A stretch of 8,798 nt of DNA from Chryseobacterium gleum (GTDB lineage: Bacteria; Bacteroidota; Bacteroidia; Flavobacteriales_D; Sanyastnellaceae). Below the pieces are notes generated by a model. It was not told the DNA's origin. It made no database searches and saw only the letters and a list, made by a program, of their open reading frames with translations. Positions 1 to 7,066 of this stretch are shown here, piece by piece (position 1 is the first letter of the stretch; each line of letters opens with the position of its first letter). The DNA is taken from positions 1 to 8,798 of the forward strand of contig CAMCUG010000046.1 in the NCBI GenBank assembly GCA_945878835.1, written 5' to 3'. The translations under genes and the position numbers were made by a program.

Positions 1-2478
1 TTCTCCTTGTTGAAGACGAATGTCTGCGGCGTTGTTCAACGCTTCTTCGGTGAAGTCTGAGAATGGCAAGGCAATCACACGCTCGTAATAAATAATTGCA
101 GACTCTTTGTTGCCTTCATTCTTGAAACAATCGGCCAATAAGAAGTTTGCTTCTGCGCCGTGAATGGCATTTGGATACTGATTCAAATACGATTCAAGTT
201 TTCCTTTTGCTTTGGCGCATTCACCTGCATAGGCGGGTGCAGAAGCTTTTGTGAATACCCCATCCTCAATTTCCAGCGCGCTTACATCGGCAACGGTTAA
301 ATTCGTAATCTGATTTTGGAATTCAATGTCATCGATCAACACCGGCTTCACAATCTCCAATGCATCAAGAATAATCTTGTCGTTCCCGTAGTTCGTATAA
401 AGAGTGTTCCATGTTGTTTTCACTTTCGCGTCGTTTTCTTCGTTGCGATAGATCAAACACAAATTCACTAAGATTCTTCTAGTGTAATTCGAAGTTGGCT
501 CATCGGCCATCAGCTGAAGGAAAACCGTCTTAGCTTCAGCATTGCTGCCTGCACTGAGATAAGTGGTTCCCAATTCGAATGCTGCATCTACTTTAAACTT
601 CGAGTTCGATTCAGAATCTACTAACGACTTCAGCAAGTTAATTTTCGCGGAATTATTTCCTTCATACCCTTCACATAGCGCCTTTTGATAAAGGATGTAA
701 TCTTTCTGCGCTGGTGTACCCTTGGAATAACTTTCAATCGCTTGCTTGTAGCTTTTTGAAACGAAGAAGCAATCTCCAATTCTCAAGTAAGCATCTCCTT
801 TCTTACCCGCTTCGGCTTCATTCGAATCGACATACTTTCTAAACGCTGTATTGGCATTTGCATAGTAAGGCTTCGACGTGTCGTAGTCTTTTTGAGCTAC
901 TCCTAACTTGAAAAACGTATAGCCTAAACTGTAGTTTGCAAGCGCGTAATACTCAGAGTTAAAGGCTGCAGGCTCGGCAATACAAGCTTGGTAATACTCT
1001 TTCGCTTTCGGGAATCTATTCTGACGATAGTTAATCTCTCCCATCCAATATTTGGCTTGAGCAAACAAGTATGTATTGACAGGATATTCCAACGATTTCG
1101 TGAAGAAGTCCTCTGACTTCGCAAAGCTTTCCGCTTGATACAATTCAACACCTCGGTTGAAGGCAACGATCTGATAAGATGTTTTCGCACGAATGTCTTT
1201 CACTTTCATTTTATCCAATGAAGTCAATGCGCGCTCGTAGTTTCGAGTTTTCAAATACACATTCAACAAAAACTCATAGGCTTCGTCGTGACGTGCGGAG
1301 TTCGGATACTTTTCCAAATATCCTTCAAACGCTGAAATGGCTTCGTGGAAAGGGTTGTACGAAAGTTCGAACGCCAATTTCGCGTAATTGAATAACGCAT
1401 CTTCTTGCACATCTATGTTGTGCGTTTGTTTCGAGGCTGCTTCAAAAGCCGTTCTCGCGTATTCCTTTTGTTCGAGTTTCAAATAGCAATCTCCAATATT
1501 GTAGTTCGCTAATTGTGATGTTGGAGAGTCCTCCTTCGTGCAGTGTGAGTATGCATCTATAGCGCGTTCAAAGTTCCCGTTGCGGTAATAACAGAATCCC
1601 AATTGATAGTAATCTTCAACGGAAGGTTTCACTGTTGGCGAGTTGTGATATTTTTCTAAATACGGAAGAGCCTCTTGGTATTTCTCAAGAGTGAAGTAGG
1701 CATCGCCAATCAAGTGTGCAATTTCTTCGTTTGCATTGGGATAGTTGTTCTTCACATTTTCTACCGCATTGATCAATGGCGGAGCATAGGCCAGCAGCTC
1801 ATCGAAACGCTTTTGCAAATAATAGATCTGCGAAATGAAATAGGGAACAACCGACTTGAAGTCTTTGTCTTCTTTGAGCTTTGAAAAAGATTCCAAGGCC
1901 ACTTGATAATCTTTGTTTGTGTAAGCCAGATAAGCGTAATAATAAGTAGCAGCAGCCTTGAATTCAGAATCGCCGTCTTTCACTTTCGCAAAATCAACCC
2001 GCGCATCAGAATATTTCTTTTGATCGAATTTCACGAATCCACGTTTGTAATAAAAAGCTGGGCGTTCTTCTGCCAAAAGTTGTTTCTCTTCCACCTTGTC
2101 GAACCATTCGAGAGATTGTCTGTAGGATTTGCTCTTGTATTTGAAGTTCGCCAATTCCAAATAAACACTCTGACACCAATGTGAATCGGGATGATTTCTT
2201 ACGAACGTGGTGAGCAAGTATTCAGCATCTGGATGGAACAGATTCATGGCACACAGACCTTGGTAGTATTCCGCATCGGCTCTGTAGTTGTCGTTTCCAG
2301 AAGTTAGTGAAAGGTATTTCTCAAACGACTCTTTCGCCGGAACGAATTTTTCGTTTTCAAAAAGATTCAAGGCTTCGCGATAGACACGCTCAGGCACAAC
2401 CTTTTCGAAAGATTTTTGAGCAAACACAGATGTGGCGCTCAAAATAAATAAAACAAAACCCAGTGCAATTTTTCTCAT
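1..2478 (-). CDS. Large secreted tetratricopeptide-repeat (TPR) protein, C-terminus beyond left edge
   Basis: The minus-strand frame is open without a stop from an ATG at 2478 to base 1, giving 826 residues and continuing outside the window. Residues 1-20 form a Sec signal peptide: MRK, a hydrophobic core, then SVFA before Gln21, a good signal peptidase I site. There is no lipobox, so a periplasmic or surface-associated soluble protein is likely. The mature part is a chain of degenerate TPR/Sel1-like helical hairpins. Clear ones lie near residues 255-277, 288-313, 324-348, 473-500, 563-586, 631-657 and 775-800, with the usual alanine/glycine/tyrosine pattern (for example YYQLGFCYYRNGNFERAIDAY). 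It resembles the roughly 1000-residue TPR proteins common in Flavobacteriia, which are thought to be scaffolds in envelope assembly. No specific partner can be named. It lies 95 nt downstream of the YciO-type gene on the same strand and may be the last gene of that transcript. Family assignment is firm; function is unknown. Confidence 0.9.
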   Translation of the reverse strand, partial: MRKIALGFVLFILSATSVFAQKSFEKVVPERVYREALNLFENEKFVPAKESFEKYLSLTSGNDNYRADAEYYQGLCAMNLFHPDAEYLLTTFVRNHPDSHWCQSVYLELANFKYKSKSYRQSLEWFDKVEEKQLLAEERPAFYYKRGFVKFDQKKYSDARVDFAKVKDGDSEFKAAATYYYAYLAYTNKDYQVALESFSKLKEDKDFKSVVPYFISQIYYLQKRFDELLAYAPPLINAVENVKNNYPNANEEIAHLIGDAYFTLEKYQEALPYLEKYHNSPTVKPSVEDYYQLGFCYYRNGNFERAIDAYSHCTKEDSPTSQLANYNIGDCYLKLEQKEYARTAFEAASKQTHNIDVQEDALFNYAKLAFELSYNPFHEAISAFEGYLEKYPNSARHDEAYEFLLNVYLKTRNYERALTSLDKMKVKDIRAKTSYQIVAFNRGVELYQAESFAKSEDFFTKSLEYPVNTYLFAQAKYWMGEINYRQNRFPKAKEYYQACIAEPAAFNSEYYALANYSLGYTFFKLGVAQKDYDTSKPYYANANTAFRKYVDSNEAEAGKKGDAYLRIGDCFFVSKSYKQAIESYSKGTPAQKDYILYQKALCEGYEGNNSAKINLLKSLVDSESNSKFKVDAAFELGTTYLSAGSNAEAKTVFLQLMADEPTSNYTRRILVNLCLIYRNEENDAKVKTTWNTLYTNYGNDKIILDALEIVKPVLIDDIEFQNQITNLTVADVSALEIEDGVFTKASAPAYAGECAKAKGKLESYLNQYPNAIHGAEANFLLADCFKNEGNKESAIIYYERVIALPFSDFTEEALNNAADIRLQQGE

Positions 2479-2573
2479 AGTCACAATTTGTCAATGTGAA
2501 ATTACCAAGACCACCTTTGCGAGAATGGGCTTATTCTGAAACTTGCGAACGAGTAATTGTTTATGGTTATTGT

Positions 2574-3173
2574 TCAGGGATTCCACTCCCCTGCTCCCTG
2601 ACGAACCACTGTTGGATTCAATCCGGAAAAATCAACAACAGTTGAAAGAAGAATTTTCGAAGTGTCTTCGAAGAAAATTTCAGACACTTGGTTCGACCAG
2701 TCGTCTTCCAAGTCGATGGCTTCATTGGGATATTCCTCTACATTTTCTTTTCGATGAACGGAAGAGACGACGAGCGGTTCTCCCAATTGGGTAAGAACGC
2801 GTTGAAGAAAATCGTGATCGGGAACACGAAGTCCGATGGTGGTTCTGCGTGAAGTGAAAAGTTTTGGAACCAAGCTGCTTGCTTCCAACAGAAAAGTAAA
2901 CATACCAGGTGTATGCCTTTTCAATGCGCGGTAATACGGTGTTGAAATGGGTTTGGTGAATGTGGCTAAATGCGACAAGTCGTTGCATACAATAGAAAAG
3001 CGCGCGTTATCTAAACGCACGCCTTTCAATTGAGCCATTTTCTCTATTGCTTTTTTATCGGACAACGCACAAGCGAAAGCGTAAACTGTATCTGTGGGAA
3101 GAATACAAATCCCTTGCTTGCGAATAATTTGTGCCGCCGTATAATCGGCGTTGTTGTCTGAGCTTGCTATCAA
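2574..3173 (-). CDS. Sua5/YciO/YrdC-family protein, YciO-like subgroup (putative threonylcarbamoyl-AMP synthase-related)
   Basis: This 199-residue protein is a single YrdC-like domain. Visible blocks are LPTDTVYAFAC (25-35), the LKGVR basic motif (49-53), FSIVCNDLSHL (59-69), RHTPGMFTFLL (86-96), TIGLRVPDHDF (112-122), GEPLVVSSV (131-139), and the C-terminal STVVDFSG...PTVVRQGAGEW segment (177-197). Family members bind ATP and threonine. True TsaC/Sua5 enzymes make threonylcarbamoyl-AMP for the t6A37 modification of ANN-decoding tRNAs. The length, the SIVCNDLS and TPG(M/N)xTF blocks and the GEPxxxSS block look closer to Escherichia coli YciO than to TsaC. The role in t6A formation is therefore uncertain, and a separate TsaC may exist elsewhere. 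The start is a TTG only 2 nt after the tal stop; there is no ATG before the conserved core, so the gene probably depends on translation of tal. The substrate is inferred from the family. Confidence 0.85.
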   Translation of the reverse strand: MIASSDNNADYTAAQIIRKQGICILPTDTVYAFACALSDKKAIEKMAQLKGVRLDNARFSIVCNDLSHLATFTKPISTPYYRALKRHTPGMFTFLLEASSLVPKLFTSRRTTIGLRVPDHDFLQRVLTQLGEPLVVSSVHRKENVEEYPNEAIDLEDDWSNQVSEIFFEDTSKILLSTVVDFSGLNPTVVRQGAGEWNP

Positions 3174-3175
3174 AA

Positions 3176-3841
3176 TTATTTCGCTTCAGCAGCCTTCTTG
3201 TGGTCGGCAAGGAACTGAGCCAAACCGATGTCTGTCAATGGGTGCTTCAACAATTGCAAGATCACGCTCAACGGACCAGTCATTACATCTGCTCCAATCT
3301 CTGCACAAGCAATGATGTGCATCGGGTGACGAACAGAAGCTGCAAGAATTTCAGTATCGAAACCGTAGTTGTCATAGATGGTTCTGATTTGTTCAATCAG
3401 ATCAATTCCGTCTGTAGAAATATCGTCTAATCGTCCAACGAATGGACTTACATATGAAGCTCCTGCTTTCGCAGCCAACAAGGCTTGTCCAGCTGAGAAT
3501 ATCAAGGTGCAATTCGTGCGAATTCCCTTGTCTGTGAAATAGCGAATTGCCTTAATTCCGTCTTTCGTCATTGGAACTTTCACCACGATATTCTCGTGCA
3601 ATGCAGCCAAATCTTCTCCCTCTTTCACCATACCGTCGAAATCGGTAGCAATCACTTCCGCACTTACATCACCATCGCCTACAATCTCACAAATATCGAC
3701 GTAGTGCTTCATTACGCGATCGGTTCCAGAGATTCCTTCTTTCGCCATTAAGCTCGGATTGGTTGTTACTCCGTCAAGAACGCCAAGGTCTTGTGCTTCT
3801 CTAATTTGATCAAGATTCGCTGTGTCGATGAAAAATTTCAT
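3176..3841 (-). CDS. tal: Transaldolase, short TalC/FSA-type (class I aldolase)
   Basis: This 221-residue cytosolic TIM-barrel enzyme is predicted to move a dihydroxyacetone unit between sugar phosphates in the non-oxidative pentose phosphate pathway. It has FIDTANLDQI (Asp6), VTTNPSL (Asn28), and the Schiff-base lysine Lys88 in IVVKVPMT. Further on are TNCTLIFSAGQA (109-120), SPFVGRLDD (132-140) and EILAASVRH (164-172). The length matches the small TalC/MipB/FSA subfamily (about 210-220 aa), which automatic annotation often names fructose-6-phosphate aldolase. Two residues that distinguish the activities point to transaldolase: Glu62 in SAEVIAT, where E. coli FSA has Gln59, and Phe134 in SPFVG, where FSA has Tyr131. 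It is the first gene of a leftward cluster, with its own good promoter at 3861-3892, and the YciO-type gene starts 2 nt after its stop. The family is certain; transaldolase over aldolase is inferred from the two residues. Confidence 0.95.
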   Translation of the reverse strand: MKFFIDTANLDQIREAQDLGVLDGVTTNPSLMAKEGISGTDRVMKHYVDICEIVGDGDVSAEVIATDFDGMVKEGEDLAALHENIVVKVPMTKDGIKAIRYFTDKGIRTNCTLIFSAGQALLAAKAGASYVSPFVGRLDDISTDGIDLIEQIRTIYDNYGFDTEILAASVRHPMHIIACAEIGADVMTGPLSVILQLLKHPLTDIGLAQFLADHKKAAEAK

Positions 3842-3860
3842 GGTGTGATTGTTTTTTTTG

Positions 3861-3892
3861 CAAAGTTAGCCATTTGAAAGAGTATGGTCAAA
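3861..3892 (-). promoter_or_regulatory. Bacteroidota-type promoter for tal
   Basis: On the minus strand a TTTG (-33 element, 3889-3892) is followed after 20 nt by a perfect TAACTTTG (-7 element, 3861-3868). This matches the Bacteroidota primary-sigma consensus TTTG / TAnnTTTG. The expected transcription start is just below 3861, leaving a leader of roughly 15 nt before the tal ATG at 3841. The leader contains a run of eight A residues on the sense strand. Confidence 0.75.
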
Positions 3893-3931
3893 CCGACTTT
3901 TCAACCAAAAGCACACACAATTTTTTAAGTC

Positions 3932-3961
3932 TTGCGTTGTTCTTCGTCGTGAGTATCTTTG
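3932..3961 (+). promoter_or_regulatory. Bacteroidota-type promoter for the AsnB-like secreted protein
   Basis: TTG at 3932-3934 (-33) is separated by 19 nt from a perfect TATCTTTG at 3954-3961 (-7), matching the Bacteroidota consensus. The ATG of the downstream gene begins at 3966, only 4 nt after the -7 element. The transcript is therefore expected to start at or within a few bases of the start codon, leaving no room for a ribosome binding site. Confidence 0.75.
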
Positions 3962-3965
3962 AACC

Positions 3966-5225
3966 ATGCGCAAATTAATTGTCATTTTAGCCCTTACCCT
4001 CCTTGGAAGCACTTGCTACGCGGGCATGTTGCTTATTCCTATGGACGAGGCGCAGCAGAATCACATTAAGTCCTATGGCATTGCCTATTGGGTTTTGGAG
4101 CAGAAGCTTCCTATTGAATGGTTGTTGAATTACCGAGGTGGAAGTTTTCTGATGGACAACATTCCGAGCATTCAAAAAAAGTGCACGGAACGCGGCGTAA
4201 GTTTTCAAGTGATTGCCGAAGCGCAGGTGCAGGCTATTTATCAAGAAATAGCCGATCCTGAGGTGAACATGGAAAAGGTGAAGTTGGAAGTGGCTCCGAA
4301 GATTGCGGTTTACACGCCACTTGGCAAGCAGCCTTGGGACGATGCGGTAACATTGGTGTTGACCTATGCTGAAATTCCGTACACGAGTATTTATGATGAA
4401 GAAATTATAACTGGAAAACTTCCGGAATACGATTGGCTTCACCTGCACCACGAAGATTTCACGGGTCAGTATGGAAAGTTTTACGGGGCATACAACATGG
4501 CGCCTTGGTATAGAGACGAAGTAAGAAATCAGGAAGCGACAGCTGCTAAACTTGGATTCAGCAAAGTATCTGAAATGAAGGGTGTGGTAGCGGTTAATAT
4601 TAAGAATTTCGTTATTGGCGGAGGGTTTCTCTTCACGATGTGCAGCGGAACCGACTCTTACGACATTGCCTTAGCAGCCCAAGGTACAGACATGGTGGAA
4701 AGCGTTTTCGATGGTGATCCGAGTGATGCGAATGCGCAGAAGAAATTGAATTTCGCTCAAGGCTTTGCCTTTCAGAATTACAACATCATTAAAGATCCTA
4801 TGGTCTATGAGTTTTCCAACATCGACGGAACCGAGGATCATTTGAAGGTGAGGGAAGAAAATGATTTCTTCACGCTTTTCGATTTTTCTGCGAAGTGGGA
4901 CATTATTCCAACCATTCTTACGCAGAACCACACGCAAGTGATTCACGGATTCATGGGACAGACGACTTCTTTCCGCGAAAGCTATTTAAAAAGTGAAGTC
5001 ACCATTATGGGTGAATCGAAGAACATTAAATGCGCGAAATACGTTCATGGTGAAATGGGACAAGGGCAATGGACTTACTACGGCGGACATGACCCAGAAG
5101 ACTACCAGCACCGCGTGGGTGACCCTCCGACAGATCTTTCACTTCACCCGAATTCTGCGGGTTACAGACTTATCTTGAATAACATTCTTTTTCCTGCTGC
5201 GAAGCGCGAAAAGCAGAAGACGTAA
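3966..5225 (+). CDS. Secreted protein of the Bacteroidota family usually labelled 'asparagine synthetase B'
   Basis: This 419-residue protein has a signal peptide (residues 1-19, hydrophobic core then CYA before Gly20; no proper lipobox) and is probably periplasmic. From memory, close relatives are widespread in Bacteroidota and carry the name 'asparagine synthetase B'. That name is not supported: there is no N-terminal catalytic Cys2 glutaminase domain and no ATP-pyrophosphatase P-loop (SGGxDS). Conserved-looking stretches are SYGIAYWVLE (36-45), EWLLNYRGGSF (51-61), PKIAVYTPLGKQPWDDAV (111-128), YDWLHLHHEDFTGQYGKFYG (155-174), GGGFLFTMCSGTDS (218-231), FSAKWDIIPTIL (307-318), QNHT (320-323) and GGHDPEDYQHRVGDP (373-387). 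The TMCSGTD segment around Cys226 recalls the nucleophile elbow of class I glutamine-amidotransferase/DJ-1-like folds, which may explain the name; that is inference. It has its own near-leaderless promoter and a strong terminator at 5334-5367, so it is monocistronic. The start is supported by the signal peptide. Confidence 0.85.
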   Translation: MRKLIVILALTLLGSTCYAGMLLIPMDEAQQNHIKSYGIAYWVLEQKLPIEWLLNYRGGSFLMDNIPSIQKKCTERGVSFQVIAEAQVQAIYQEIADPEVNMEKVKLEVAPKIAVYTPLGKQPWDDAVTLVLTYAEIPYTSIYDEEIITGKLPEYDWLHLHHEDFTGQYGKFYGAYNMAPWYRDEVRNQEATAAKLGFSKVSEMKGVVAVNIKNFVIGGGFLFTMCSGTDSYDIALAAQGTDMVESVFDGDPSDANAQKKLNFAQGFAFQNYNIIKDPMVYEFSNIDGTEDHLKVREENDFFTLFDFSAKWDIIPTILTQNHTQVIHGFMGQTTSFRESYLKSEVTIMGESKNIKCAKYVHGEMGQGQWTYYGGHDPEDYQHRVGDPPTDLSLHPNSAGYRLILNNILFPAAKREKQKT

Positions 5226-5244
5226 TTTTTTTTCAAATAATTGC

Positions 5245-5267
5245 AACCTTTCTTAATCTCATGCGTT
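5245..5267 (+). promoter_or_regulatory. Possible ECF-sigma-type promoter (AACC-N15-CGTT)
   Basis: GCAACC (AACC at 5245-5248) and CGTT (5264-5267) are separated by 15 nt. This resembles the AAC / CGT core of extracytoplasmic-function sigma promoters. It lies 20 nt after the stop of the AsnB-like gene, and no convincing coding region starts after it. A short AT-rich genome stretch can produce such a match by chance. Confidence 0.3.
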
Positions 5268-5277
5268 ATTACTACCA

Positions 5278-5296
5278 TAACGATATTCTTTCGTTA
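5278..5296. repeat. Inverted repeat TAACGA-N7-TCGTTA overlapping a second CGTTA copy
   Basis: TAACGA at 5278-5283 pairs perfectly with TCGTTA at 5291-5296 across a 7-nt loop. A further CGTTA at 5264-5268 also pairs with TAACG at 5278-5282, so two mutually exclusive short hairpins are possible. Arms of 5-6 bp are weak alone. The arrangement could be an operator or the 5' end of a structured transcript. Confidence 0.4.
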
Positions 5297-5306
5297 CAAA
5301 GTTTTA

Positions 5307-5330
5307 GTTAAGGTTAAGGTTAAGGTTAAG
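5307..5330. repeat. Tandem hexanucleotide repeat, (GTTAAG)x4
   Basis: Four perfect head-to-tail copies of GTTAAG are followed by a partial GTA. The tract lies between the possible ECF-type promoter and the terminator hairpin that begins at 5334. It is intergenic and prone to slippage, so copy number may vary between strains. Confidence 0.9.
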
Positions 5331-5333
5331 GTA

Positions 5334-5367
5334 TTAAAAAGCTCGGAAAACGTTCCGGGCTTTTTAA
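5334..5367 (+). terminator. Strong hairpin terminator of the AsnB-like gene
   Basis: The arm 5334-5348 (TTAAAAAGCTCGGAA) pairs with 5353-5367 (TTCCGGGCTTTTTAA) across the loop AACG. This makes a 15-bp stem with a single T/G wobble. A T5 run on the plus strand and a T-run on the minus strand flank the GC core, so it could act in both directions. Its position after the plus-strand gene suggests that is its main use. Confidence 0.85.
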
Positions 5368-5389
5368 TGCTCAATACTTTGGGAAATAA

Positions 5390-5415
5390 AAAAGAGCAGC
5401 CGAAGCTGCTCTTTT
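5390..5415 (-). terminator. UUCG-tetraloop terminator of the amino acid permease
   Basis: AAAAGAGCAGC (5390-5400) and GCTGCTCTTTT (5405-5415) form a perfect 11-bp stem. Read on the minus strand the loop is C(TTCG)G, the extra-stable tetraloop, followed by a run of six T residues. This orientation fits termination of the permease gene, whose stop codon lies 21 nt upstream. Confidence 0.9.
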
Positions 5416-5436
5416 CAATTCAACACATGCCCTTCA

Positions 5437-7017
5437 TTACTTTTTATGAAGATGCGAGTTCTTTCTTGAATAACCGAAGTAGATCAACAATCCAACCGCC
5501 ATCCAAATAGCTGCAACCTTCAATGTTTGCTCATCTAAAGAAGCTATCATGGCGCCACAAACCAAAATACCAAGTATTGGAACCAACGGAACCAGTGGCG
5601 TTTTGAATGGACGAACAAATTCAGGGTTCTTCACACGCATAATCCAAACACCAGCACTCACCAGAATGAACGCGAATAGTGTTCCGAACGAAGTCAAATC
5701 ACCCGCAACACTTCCAGGTACGAAAGCGGCGAACAATCCAACGAATACGAATAGAATCCAGTTGGCTTTGTACGGGGTGTTGAAACGTGGGTGTAATTCT
5801 CCGAATGCCTTTGGCAACAAACCATCGTTACTCATAGAGTAGAACACACGGCTTTGCCCCATTAACATCACCAAGATTACACTAGAGAATCCGGCAAGGA
5901 TAGCCACATTCACCGTTGTTCCCAACCACTCGTATCCTTTCATGTAGGTGGAAATCGTGTACGTTACAGAAGCTTCTTTTCCTAAAGCAGGATCACCAAA
6001 GTCCGACCAAGGTGCAACACCTGTTAACACGTGACCGAATAAAATGTATAAAATGGTACACACCACCAACGAACCTAAAATTCCGATTGGCATATCGCGT
6101 TTTGGATTTTTCGCTTCTTGCGCCGCAGTAGAAACCGCATCGAATCCGATGAAGGCGAAGAATACAATTCCTGCTCCACCTAGAACACCACCCCATCCCC
6201 AATCGAAGAATCCTTCGTGTCCTTTCACCCCTTCTGGGATTAAGTAAGGCGAGTAATGATCCGGGTTAATGAACTGCCATCCGATAACGATGAACACCAA
6301 TACAATAGCCACTTTCAAGAATACAATAATGGCATTTACGAAAGCCGATTCTTTAGTTCCTTTAATCAGAAGTAACGTCAACATAAACAGGATAACTAAA
6401 GCCGGAGCATTAATAATTCCTGAAGAAGTTTGAACAGCTCCTTGCAACGAAGGAAGCTTCTCTAACATCTCTCCAGATAAAATAAGTTTACCGTGGTGAA
6501 CCGACTTCGACAAATCAGGAATCAAAGCACTTGCTTGATTCATGGCCTCTCCGGTTAAGTACTGAATACTTTCAAACGGCGAGTGACACCACTCGTAAGG
6601 TATGGTTCCTCCAAAGAGATTATTCAAGTATTCGCTCCATGCGATAGACACGGTAGCCGCTCCCAATGCGTATTCCATAACCAATGCCCATCCGATGATC
6701 CAGGCAACTAATTCTCCCATGGTTACGAAAGAATAGGCATAAGCACTTCCTGAAATAGGAATCATGGCTGCAAATTCTGCGTAGCACAATCCAGCGAAAG
6801 CACATCCTATAGCGGCAACAACAAATGAAAGTGTTACTCCATTTCCAGAAGCCTCAGCTGCGGCAGCTGCTGTTCTAACAAACAATCCAGCACCGATAAT
6901 GGCACCCACTCCAAGGGCAACCAACTGAAAGGCGCCCAGCGTTCTCTTTAACGATTTCTCTCCGCCTTCTGCATCTGAGAGCATTGCGGCTAAATCTTTT
7001 TTCCTCCAAAGTGACAT
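5437..7017 (-). CDS. APC-superfamily amino acid permease, CAT-like (cationic amino acid transporter family)
   Basis: This 526-residue inner-membrane protein has about 12 hydrophobic segments. The hallmarks of the APC fold (LeuT-like, 5+5 inverted repeat) are visible. The glycine-rich unwound TM1 GVGAIIGAGLFV spans 36-47; the TM2-3 region follows (YAEFAAMIPISGSAYAY, 79-95), then GWALVMEYALG (109-119). TM6 and its following loop read FFAFIGFDAVSTAAQEAKNP (286-305), with RDMPIGI (307-313) after it. This TM6/loop block is characteristic of the CAT family, which includes Bacillus subtilis YfnA and the bacterial GkApcT. Transport is expected to be proton-coupled uptake; the substrate cannot be told from sequence, and family members take cationic or neutral amino acids. 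The segment between TM3 and TM4 (about 132-203) is long and hydrophilic. The gene stands alone between its own promoter (TATATTTG at 7040-7047) and a UUCG terminator (5390-5415), divergent from folE. Confidence 0.92.
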   Translation of the reverse strand: MSLWRKKDLAAMLSDAEGGEKSLKRTLGAFQLVALGVGAIIGAGLFVRTAAAAAEASGNGVTLSFVVAAIGCAFAGLCYAEFAAMIPISGSAYAYSFVTMGELVAWIIGWALVMEYALGAATVSIAWSEYLNNLFGGTIPYEWCHSPFESIQYLTGEAMNQASALIPDLSKSVHHGKLILSGEMLEKLPSLQGAVQTSSGIINAPALVILFMLTLLLIKGTKESAFVNAIIVFLKVAIVLVFIVIGWQFINPDHYSPYLIPEGVKGHEGFFDWGWGGVLGGAGIVFFAFIGFDAVSTAAQEAKNPKRDMPIGILGSLVVCTILYILFGHVLTGVAPWSDFGDPALGKEASVTYTISTYMKGYEWLGTTVNVAILAGFSSVILVMLMGQSRVFYSMSNDGLLPKAFGELHPRFNTPYKANWILFVFVGLFAAFVPGSVAGDLTSFGTLFAFILVSAGVWIMRVKNPEFVRPFKTPLVPLVPILGILVCGAMIASLDEQTLKVAAIWMAVGLLIYFGYSRKNSHLHKK

Positions 7018-7039
7018 ATTACAAGGTTTAGGTATTCCA

Positions 7040-7047
7040 CAAATATA
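7040..7047 (-). promoter_or_regulatory. -7 promoter element (TATATTTG) for the amino acid permease
   Basis: The minus strand reads TATATTTG here, a perfect Bacteroidota TAnnTTTG element. It ends 22 nt before the permease ATG at 7017, leaving a short leader. No TTG is found at the expected 17-23 nt upstream, so the -33 half is weak. An inverted repeat at 7067-7085 lies just upstream, roughly where the -33 element would be. Confidence 0.6.
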
Positions 7048-7066
7048 ATGGATTCGAACAAAGTTC

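Noticed and set aside
1179..2184. Several plus-strand open frames of 69-93 codons
   Set aside because: They are antisense to the long TPR frame, which has a signal peptide and continuous TPR pattern; the plus-strand products have no domain features.
2479..2573. Separate promoter for the TPR gene (TAATTTCA near 2495-2505)
   Set aside because: The -7 element has two mismatches to TAnnTTTG and no TTG lies at the right distance; cotranscription with the upstream gene is as likely. No clear terminator was seen there either.
5241..5510. Plus-strand frame with a KVKVKV stretch
   Set aside because: It starts at TTG, the KV run is a translation of the GTTAAG tract, and it crosses two terminators and enters the permease gene in antisense.
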